Shown one piece after another: positions 56,618 through 64,000 of a DNA stretch of 64,000 bases. The notes beneath the pieces are model-generated. The model did no database searches. It was not told the DNA's origin and was given only the letters and a program-made list of their open reading frames with translations. The DNA lies in NCBI RefSeq assembly GCF_000747155.1, contig NZ_AVCK01000017.1, positions 1 to 64,000 of the forward strand, read 5' to 3'. How positions within the stretch are numbered: position 1 is the stretch's first letter; each line of letters starts with the position of its first letter. The translations under genes and the position numbers were made by a program. Source of the DNA: Arenimonas metalli CF5-1 (GTDB lineage Bacteria; Pseudomonadota; Gammaproteobacteria; Xanthomonadales; Xanthomonadaceae).

Positions 56618-59251
56618 ATGAGCGTTCCCCAGACCCACGTGGCCAGCAACGGATATGCGCCTTCGGTGACCCCGATGCTGCGCACCGTCCTGCTGTGCGA
56701 CATCGTCGACTCCACCGCCCTGATCGAGCGGCTGGGCGACGTGCGCGCCGTGGCCCTGCTGCAGCGCCACGACCAGCTGATGCGCCAGAACCTGGCGCTG
56801 TGTCACGGCCAGCTGATCGACAAGGCCGACGGCGTGCTGGCCCTGTTCGAGCGCCCGATCCAGGCGCTGGACTTCGCCCTGCGCTACCAGCGCGGCCTGC
56901 GCGAGGTCGGCGCCACCGAGGGCGTGGACCTCAAGGCCCGCATCGGCATCCACGTCGGCGACGTCATGACCTGGGCCAACGAGCCCAAGGACGTCATGGC
57001 CGGCGCCAAGGCCATCGAGGTCGAAGGCCTGGCCAAGCCGGTCGCCGCGCGCCTGATGAGCCTGGCCCGCCCGGGCCAGATCCTGATGTCGGGCATGGCC
57101 CAGAACCTGTGCCAGCGCGCCGTGGGCGAGCTCGGCGAAGCCGGCGCCAACCTGCGCTGGCTGATGCACGGCCGCTACAGCTTCAAGGGCGTGCCCGCGC
57201 CGATGCTGGTGCACGAGGTCGGCGAGCCGGGCCTGTCGCCGCTGCGCGCGCCCGAGTCCGGCGCCAAGGCCTGGCGCGAACTGCCGCTGTGGCGGCGGCC
57301 GCCGGTGCTGGCGCTGGAGATCCTGCTGGTGGGCGTGCTGGGCGTCGCCCTGTTCTGGTCCACGGTGCGCAGCCCGCCCGCGATCGCCTTCGCCGAGCGC
57401 GACTGGGTGGTGGTGGCCGAGCTCCAGAACCGCACCAGCGAAACCCTGTTCGATGACTCACTGGACTCGGCGCTGCGGGTAGGCCTCGAGCAATCCCGGC
57501 ACGTCAACCTGATCTCGGAGCTGCAGATCGAGCGTGCGCTCGAACGCATGCAGCGCCAGGGGCAGCCGATCGACCGCCAGCTCGGCGCCGAACTCGCGCT
57601 GCGCGAGGGCGCCAAGGCCGTCATCCTGCCGACCGTCGCCGAAGTCGGCGGCGTGGTGCGGGTCAGCCTGGAGCTGATCGACCCCGCGTCCGGCGTCACC
57701 GTGCACAGCGAGAACGCCGACAGCCGCGATCTTTCCGGCGTGCTCGATGCCCTGGACCAGGCCATCGCCGGCGTCCGCACCGAGCTGGGCGAGGGCATGA
57801 AGGGCATCACCGAAGGCAGCCGTCCGCTGGAGAAGGTCACCACGGGCGACATCGAGGCGCTGCGCGCCTTTTCCATGGGCATGCGCGCGCGTACCCAGGG
57901 GCGCAGCGCGGATGCCTTCGCCCTGTTCGAGGAAGCGGTCAGGCGGGACCCGGGCTTCGCGATGGCGTGGCTGCGCATGGCGACCATCCAGCTCGGCAGC
58001 GACCTGAACCGGTCGAAGCAATACTTCGACATCGCCGCGTCGCACCGGGACCGGCTGTCCGACCGCGAAGCGCTGCTGATGGACGCCAGCCTCGGCCTGT
58101 TCGACCGGCCGGAGCGAATGCTCCAGAAGTGGAAGCTGCTGGCGGCGATGTACCCGGACGAGTACCGCGCCTATTACAACTACAGCTACTTCTCCCACTT
58201 CGCGACGCTGCAATACGGTGAGGCGGCCCGGTTCATCGAACCCGCCCTGGTGGCCAACAACCAGTCGCGTGCCGACGCCTACTACCTCAAGGGCGCCAGC
58301 CTGCTCGCCGACGATCGCATCGACGAGGCGCTGGTCGCGTTCAAGCGCAGCGAAGCCCTGAACGACGGCGGCTACCGCCGCGACCACGCCCACGCCTACG
58401 CGGTGCGCCGCGACTATGCGCAGGCCCAGCGCGTGCTCGCGACCCAGCAGCCGTCCGGCCTGCCGGGTGCGGTGCTGAACGAGCGGCTCGGCGAGGTCAG
58501 CCACGCGCTGGACCGCGGCCGCTGGGACGCCGCCGCCGCGACGCTGGAGGCCTTGGACGGGCCGCTGAAGCAGGCCCCCGAATTGGTCCGCCAGTCCCGG
58601 CGGCTGATGCAGCTTTCGCTGGCGAGCTACGCCCCGGACGAGGGCCACCCGGCGCAAGTCCGGGCCTTCCTCGACGACCAGTCCCGCCTGTTGGCCGAAT
58701 CGCATGCGCTCAGCCGTCCGCGCATCGAATTCCAGCTGCTGGCCGGCGGCTGGCTGGCGGCGCATGCCGGTGACCTGGCCTCGGCACGACGCGCCCTGGA
58801 CCTGGTCGGCGAGTCGGCGGAGGCGGGGGGCTTTCCCTACGTCGCCGACATGGCCCTGCTGGTGCGCGCCGAAATCGACCTGGCCGAGGGGCGTCCTGCA
58901 CGGGCGGTCGAACAGCTGCTGCCGCGGTCGACGGCGGGCAACGAGCTTTACTTCCTGCACGCCGTGCTGATGCGCGCGCACCAGGCCTCCGGCGACACCG
59001 CCGCGGCCCTGGCCCAGGCCAAGTGGCTGGCGAGCCATCGCGGCCGTGCCTTCGCCGAGCCCAACAGCGAGTTCAGCTGGCAGCTGGCCAATGTCGCCGA
59101 GAGCAACCTGGCGACGCTGTCGGCTTCGGTCTATGCGGAGGCGCTGGGGCGGAGCGACGAGGCGAAGTCGGAGCGTGCGCGGTTCGACGCGGCGTGGCCG
59201 GCCGGCGGGTCCTTGCCCGCCGTCCAGCGTCGCCTCGACTCCCTGGATTAG
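56618..59251 (+). CDS. Peptide-modification system cyclase-domain/TPR protein
   Basis: An 877-residue inner-membrane protein. Order: class III nucleotide-cyclase-like domain (about 20-195, with metal Asp28 in CDIVDST and Asp71 in KADGVLALF), membrane helix (about 231-249), a FlgO/TolB-like domain (about 262-370), then TPR-like helices (about 390-870). The architecture and neighbours match the putative peptide modification system cyclase family (TIGR04510 by recollection). A key point is that the usual transition-state Asn in the VNxAAR motif appears to be Pro141 (GLAKPVAARL), while Arg145 is kept. Activity is therefore doubtful. It converges with the precursor gene, overlapping by 4 bp. Confidence 0.75.
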   Translation: MSVPQTHVASNGYAPSVTPMLRTVLLCDIVDSTALIERLGDVRAVALLQRHDQLMRQNLALCHGQLIDKADGVLALFERPIQALDFALRYQRGLREVGATEGVDLKARIGIHVGDVMTWANEPKDVMAGAKAIEVEGLAKPVAARLMSLARPGQILMSGMAQNLCQRAVGELGEAGANLRWLMHGRYSFKGVPAPMLVHEVGEPGLSPLRAPESGAKAWRELPLWRRPPVLALEILLVGVLGVALFWSTVRSPPAIAFAERDWVVVAELQNRTSETLFDDSLDSALRVGLEQSRHVNLISELQIERALERMQRQGQPIDRQLGAELALREGAKAVILPTVAEVGGVVRVSLELIDPASGVTVHSENADSRDLSGVLDALDQAIAGVRTELGEGMKGITEGSRPLEKVTTGDIEALRAFSMGMRARTQGRSADAFALFEEAVRRDPGFAMAWLRMATIQLGSDLNRSKQYFDIAASHRDRLSDREALLMDASLGLFDRPERMLQKWKLLAAMYPDEYRAYYNYSYFSHFATLQYGEAARFIEPALVANNQSRADAYYLKGASLLADDRIDEALVAFKRSEALNDGGYRRDHAHAYAVRRDYAQAQRVLATQQPSGLPGAVLNERLGEVSHALDRGRWDAAAATLEALDGPLKQAPELVRQSRRLMQLSLASYAPDEGHPAQVRAFLDDQSRLLAESHALSRPRIEFQLLAGGWLAAHAGDLASARRALDLVGESAEAGGFPYVADMALLVRAEIDLAEGRPARAVEQLLPRSTAGNELYFLHAVLMRAHQASGDTAAALAQAKWLASHRGRAFAEPNSEFSWQLANVAESNLATLSASVYAEALGRSDEAKSERARFDAAWPAGGSLPAVQRRLDSLD

Positions 59252-59520
59252 CGTTCGGGCATATCCAGGTGGATGGGCTGGAACGGGTAGGCGGACGTGA
59301 CCAGCGCGTCCTTCACCTTGGCGCGCGAGCCCGCCAGCGCCTTCTTGTCGGCCAGCGCGGGCATCGGGGTTTCCGGCAGGCTGTCGACCGCGGGATCCCC
59401 GGTCCCCAGCGAGCGCGTGGCTTCGCGCGGGTTCTGCTGGAAACGGGCGCGGAAATCGTCATCGCTCGAGAGCTTGTCGAGAAGGGCGTCGACGGTCTTT
59501 TCGGAAAGGTTGTTGGCCAC
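59248..59520 (-). CDS. Putative modified peptide (RiPP precursor)
   Basis: A 90-residue protein starting at GTG 59520, with AGGGG 7 bp upstream. Residues 4-38 form a Nif11/NHLP-like helical leader (KTVDALLDKLSSDDDFRARF, then NPREATRSLG). Residues about 45-90 are the likely core, ending KVKDALVTSAYPFQ and PIHLDMPER. There is no cysteine at all, so any ring would need Ser/Thr or another residue. Placement between the cyclase and dehydrogenase genes supports the precursor role (TIGR04509-like by recollection). It overlaps the cyclase gene tail by 4 bp, and is divergent from the dehydrogenase. Confidence 0.72.
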   Translation of the reverse strand: MANNLSEKTVDALLDKLSSDDDFRARFQQNPREATRSLGTGDPAVDSLPETPMPALADKKALAGSRAKVKDALVTSAYPFQPIHLDMPER

Positions 59521-59558
59521 GGAATTCCCCTGTTGTTGGCACCAGGCGGTGCGGCTGG

Positions 59559-59564
59559 AGTCTA
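59559..59564 (-). promoter_or_regulatory. -10-like hexamer for the precursor gene
   Basis: TAGACT on the minus strand, about 39 nt before GTG 59520. Same hexamer type as elsewhere in the window. No clear -35. Confidence 0.4.
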
Positions 59565-59658
59565 GCGCGGCGCCGCCGTGATCGTCAGTCCTGGCGCGGA
59601 CTTGAAGGAACCGAGCCGCGCCTGCCAGAGTCGGGGCCTGCCGCCACGAGGGTGTCCC

Positions 59659-60848
59659 ATGCGATTGCATCGTTGCGCCCAGCTGTTCCTGCAGCTGGAC
59701 CGCGAACCAAGGTTCGACATCAACCGCTTGCTGGCCGGTGGCGATGGCATGGACGCTTCGCCGCGTTGGCTGGCGCATGCGCCGCATCTGCCTGGCCCGG
59801 TGCCGGTGTCATTGGCGGCGGCGGCGGTCCTGGCCGAGCTGCCGCTGGCGCCGGGTGAGGATCGCGATGCGATCTCGGCCCGGCACGGCGAAGAAGCCGT
59901 CGGCGAGCTGCTGGACGCCGGCCTGTTGCTGGGCGAGCACACGGCGCCAGGCCCGCGCGCCCGCGACGCCGCGGCCGCCGACCTGGCCTGGTGGGCCCCC
60001 GCCCTGCTGGCGCAGACCGCCGGGGCCTGGGACGGCGTCGACATCGATGCACACCATGCGGCGGGCGACATGCCCACCAGTGCGCGGCTGGTGGAGGAGC
60101 ACGGCCCGGCGCCCGCGCACGTGTTCCGGCGTCGCCCGCAGGCGGCGGCCACGCCCCTGTGTCCGCCGCGGCAAACGGCCTTCGATGCGCTGTTGGCCGA
60201 GCGACGCACCTGTCGAAACTTCGATCCCGCCGCGACGCTCCCGGCGGCGGCCCTGTCCGCGATGCTGCACCGCGTATGGGGCGCGACCGGGACGCGCGAG
60301 CTGGCGCCCGGGGCCGTGGCGCTGCGCAAGAGTTCGCCGGCGGGGGGTGGGCTGCACGTGGTCGAGTGCTACGTGCTGGTGCAGCGAGCCGAAGGGCTGG
60401 CGCCCGGGCTTTACCACTACCTGGCGACCGAACACGCGCTCGAGCCGATGACGCGGCTGTCGGCCGCCGCCGCCGCCGCGATGGCCCAGGCCTTCGTCGG
60501 TGGCCAGCACTGGTTCCGCGACGCGCCGGTGCTCGCCGTCATGACGGCGCGTTTCGACCGCTTGTTCTGGAAGTACCGCCGCCACGCCAAGGCCTGGCGG
60601 GTGGCCCACCTGGACACCGGGCACCTTTCCCAGACCATGTACCTGTCGGCCGCGGACCTGGGCCTCGGGGCATTCGTCACGGCCGCCATCAACGACGCCG
60701 ACATCGAACGGGCACTTGAGCTTCCGCCCCTTCGCGAGGCGGCGCTGGCGGTGGTGGGGTTCGGCCCCCGGGCGGCGTCGAAGGTCAACGGCGAACTGGA
60801 TGAGCTCGTGCCGACCGAAGCGGCCCGGCGGGCCGCCGAGGCCAGGGA

Positions 60849-60852
<4 letters not shown>
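59659..60852 (+). CDS. SagB-type peptide maturation dehydrogenase
   Basis: A 397-residue protein. The first about 165 residues lack recognised motifs and may bind the leader. The rest (about 170-380) is a nitroreductase-fold FMN domain: RRTCRNFDP at 182-190, SSPAGGGLHVVECYVLV at 225-241, and the C-terminal GLGAFVTAAINDADIERAL. SagB enzymes oxidise azolines to azoles in RiPPs. It matches the putative peptide maturation dehydrogenase family (TIGR04511 by recollection). ATG 59659 follows GAGGG at 6 bp. Diverges from the precursor gene; no YcaO is nearby. Confidence 0.78.
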
Positions 60853-62426
<1,574 letters not shown>

Positions 62427-62444
62427 GGCGAAACGGGTGGGGCG

Positions 62445-62711
62445 TCAGTTCTTGCTGGCGCCGGGCTCGGCGAGCTTCGCCTCGAGCACCGTGAGCGCGC
62501 GCTCCATCGCGTCGAGCTTCTCGCGCGTCCGCAGCAGCACCGCGCGCTGCACCTCGAACTCCTCGCGGGTGACGAGGTCGAGCTTGCCGAGGCCGGCCTG
62601 CAGGGTGGACTTGAAGTTCTGCTCGAGGTCGGCGCGCGCGTCCTTCAGGCCGGGCGGCACCAGGTCGCTGAGCTTGCGGGCGAGGTCGTCGAGGTTCTTG
62701 AGGTCGATCAT
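62445..62711 (-). CDS. ubiK: Ubiquinone biosynthesis accessory factor UbiK
   Basis: An 88-residue helical, coiled-coil protein of the BMFP/YqiC family: LKNLDDLARKLSDLVPPGL, then FKSTLQAGLGKLDLVTREEFEVQ. UbiK assists the ubiquinone synthesis complex. It lies 18 bp upstream of comM on the same strand, a neighbour pair common in Xanthomonadaceae. ATG 62711 gives the family start. Confidence 0.9.
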   Translation of the reverse strand: MIDLKNLDDLARKLSDLVPPGLKDARADLEQNFKSTLQAGLGKLDLVTREEFEVQRAVLLRTREKLDAMERALTVLEAKLAEPGASKN

Positions 62712-62940
62712 GGTCGGGGCTCCGTGGGATGCCTCCACCTTGCGCCACGCGCGGCGCCGGGGGCATCGGGGAAGGGCCGGGGCGGGGGTCAGCCAACGCC
62801 GCGCGGCGGGGGCGGCATTTCGCTGCCCGGGGCCGATCACTAGACCACGGGTGGCGGCGAGCAATCAATCCGTGCGGCGCGGGTGATGGTTCAGGCGCTC
62901 CCCCCTTTCCCCTTCCCTCAGCGTCCGGAGGCAATCCCGT
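62712..62940. other. Non-coding region before the ammonium transporter
   Basis: 229 bp between ubiK and amt. It contains a TAGACC, a weak -10-like site, and a GGAGG ribosome site (9 bp before the amt ATG at 62941). I looked for a sigma-54 site (GG-N10-GC) and saw no convincing one. No glnK is present on this side. Confidence 0.6.
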
Positions 62941-64000
62941 ATGGTTTCCAAGAAGTTCCTGCGCCGGCTGGGCGCATCCATGCTCGTGCTTCCCTTGCCG
63001 GCCCTGGCCGCCCCGGCCACGGCCAATCCGGGCGACACCGCCTGGATGATCGTGGCCACTTTGCTGGTCTTGCTGATGACCCTGCCGGGCCTGGCCCTGT
63101 TCTACGCCGGCATGGTGCGAGCCAAGAACGTGCTGTCGGTGCTGATGCAGTGCTTCGCGATCACGGCGCTGGTCAGCGTGCTGTGGGTGGCCTACGGCTA
63201 CAGCCTGGTGTTCGACACCACCGGCATGGAGGCCGGCGTCGTGAACGTCCATTCCTTCGTCGGCGGCTTCGAGCGGGCCTTCCTGGCCGGGCTGGCCGTG
63301 GACAGCCTGGTGATGACGGTGCCGGAAAGCGTGTTCATCACCTTCCAGATGACCTTCGCGGTGATCACGCCGGCGCTGATCGTCGGTGCCTTCGCCGAAC
63401 GCATGCGCTTCGGGCCGATGCTGGTGTTCATGGCGGCCTGGTTCACCCTGGTGTACGCGCCGATCGCGCACATGGTCTGGGGCGGCAACGGCGGCCTGAT
63501 GTGGGACTGGGGCGTGCTCGACTTCGCCGGCGGCACGGTGGTGCACATCAATGCCGGCATCGCCGGCCTGGTGGCCGCGCTGGTGCTGGGCAAGCGCCGC
63601 GGCTACCCGACGGTGCCGATGGCGCCGCACAACCTCGGCTACACCGTGATCGGCGCCAGCCTGCTGTGGGTGGGCTGGTTCGGCTTCAACGCCGGCTCGG
63701 CGGTGGCGGCCAACGGCACCGCGGGCATGGCGATGCTGGTGACGCAGGTGGCCACGGCGGCGGCCGCGCTGTCGTGGATGGCGGTGGAATGGCTGGTCCA
63801 CCGCAAGGCCAGCGTGCTTGGCATCGTCTCGGGCGCGGTCTCGGGCCTGGTGGCGATCACGCCGGCCAGCGGCACGGCGGGCCCGATGGGCGCGCTGGCG
63901 ATCGGCGCGGCGGCGGGCCTGTGCTGCTTCTTCACCGCCACCAGCCTCAAGCGCTGGCTGGGTTACGACGATTCGCTGGACGTGTTCGGCGTGCACGCGG
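62941..64000 (+). CDS. amt: Ammonium transporter, C-terminus beyond the window
   Basis: The frame is open from ATG 62941 to the right edge (353 codons), with a signal-like N-terminus (MVSKKFLRRLGASMLVLPLPALA) and about nine predicted helices so far. Family markers include FYAGMVRAKN, AHMVWGGNG, and the HNLGYTVIGA helix with the pore His. It moves ammonium across the inner membrane. GGAGG precedes the ATG. A partner PII gene glnK usually follows, but would be outside the window. Confidence 0.93.
   Translation, partial: MVSKKFLRRLGASMLVLPLPALAAPATANPGDTAWMIVATLLVLLMTLPGLALFYAGMVRAKNVLSVLMQCFAITALVSVLWVAYGYSLVFDTTGMEAGVVNVHSFVGGFERAFLAGLAVDSLVMTVPESVFITFQMTFAVITPALIVGAFAERMRFGPMLVFMAAWFTLVYAPIAHMVWGGNGGLMWDWGVLDFAGGTVVHINAGIAGLVAALVLGKRRGYPTVPMAPHNLGYTVIGASLLWVGWFGFNAGSAVAANGTAGMAMLVTQVATAAAALSWMAVEWLVHRKASVLGIVSGAVSGLVAITPASGTAGPMGALAIGAAAGLCCFFTATSLKRWLGYDDSLDVFGVHA

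Noticed and set aside
56618..59251. Reading the cyclase gene as a plain adenylate cyclase
   Set aside because: The TPR-like C-terminus, FlgO-like middle domain, altered catalytic motif and RiPP-like neighbours fit the peptide-modification cyclase group better.

Overview
The window is very GC-rich (roughly 70%), densely packed, and about evenly coded on both strands. Gene content and order point to a gammaproteobacterium of the Xanthomonadaceae/Lysobacteraceae (Lysobacter, Luteimonas or Arenimonas type). Reasons: comF beside bioBFHC, tatABC, rdgC-ttcA, plsB, aceBA beside a LysR gene, ubiK-comM-amt, and GTAG-ended palindromic repeats like those described in Stenotrophomonas. This assignment is inference from gene content. 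No tRNA, rRNA, CRISPR array, prophage or insertion sequence was seen.

Layout. 1-4514: partial comF diverging from a biotin operon (bioB-F-H-C) behind a BirA-like operator. 4546-8333: a META/DUF4377-type lipoprotein, small membrane proteins, and a minus-strand dehydratase/NTF2/PH-domain cluster. 8404-13172: pepN, an EamA exporter, and a Tyr-rich then Pro/Arg-rich lipoprotein. 13173-13618: a 446-bp non-coding region holding what looks like a sigma-54-driven small RNA on the minus strand. 13619-19405: mnmG, a DUF2062 protein, a sialidase-like protein and a GDSL autotransporter esterase with its terminator. 19488-25036: tamAB. 25104-29473: a Fur-box-preceded iron unit (TonB receptor, PiuC dioxygenase, PepSY protein). 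29462-36382: glyQS, a glutamine amidotransferase, membrane proteins and tatABC. 36454-46211: envelope and housekeeping genes (hemH, rdgC, ttcA, plsB, lipoproteins) with two GTAG palindromes. 46305-51310: pyrF, an e(P4)-like phosphatase, rep, arfB, an acyltransferase, a near-perfect 111-bp palindrome and a third GTAG copy. 51319-55408: LysR regulator diverging from aceBA. 55535-60852: a cNMP-binding/GGDEF protein, then a three-gene peptide-modification (RiPP-like) locus. 60849-64000: comM, ubiK and a partial ammonium transporter.

Most unusual content. (1) The compact locus at 56618-60852: a class III cyclase-domain/TPR membrane protein, a 90-residue cysteine-free candidate precursor peptide, and a SagB-type FMN dehydrogenase, with no YcaO, protease or exporter nearby. 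The cyclase domain appears to have lost the usual transition-state asparagine. (2) A candidate sigma-54-dependent, highly structured RNA of about 120 nt antiparallel to mnmG. (3) A repeat element of about 82 bp carried in frame inside tatB, with a second copy between the e(P4) phosphatase gene and rep. (4) A 46-bp-arm perfect inverted repeat forming the rep/arfB divergent promoter region, with candidate leaderless starts.
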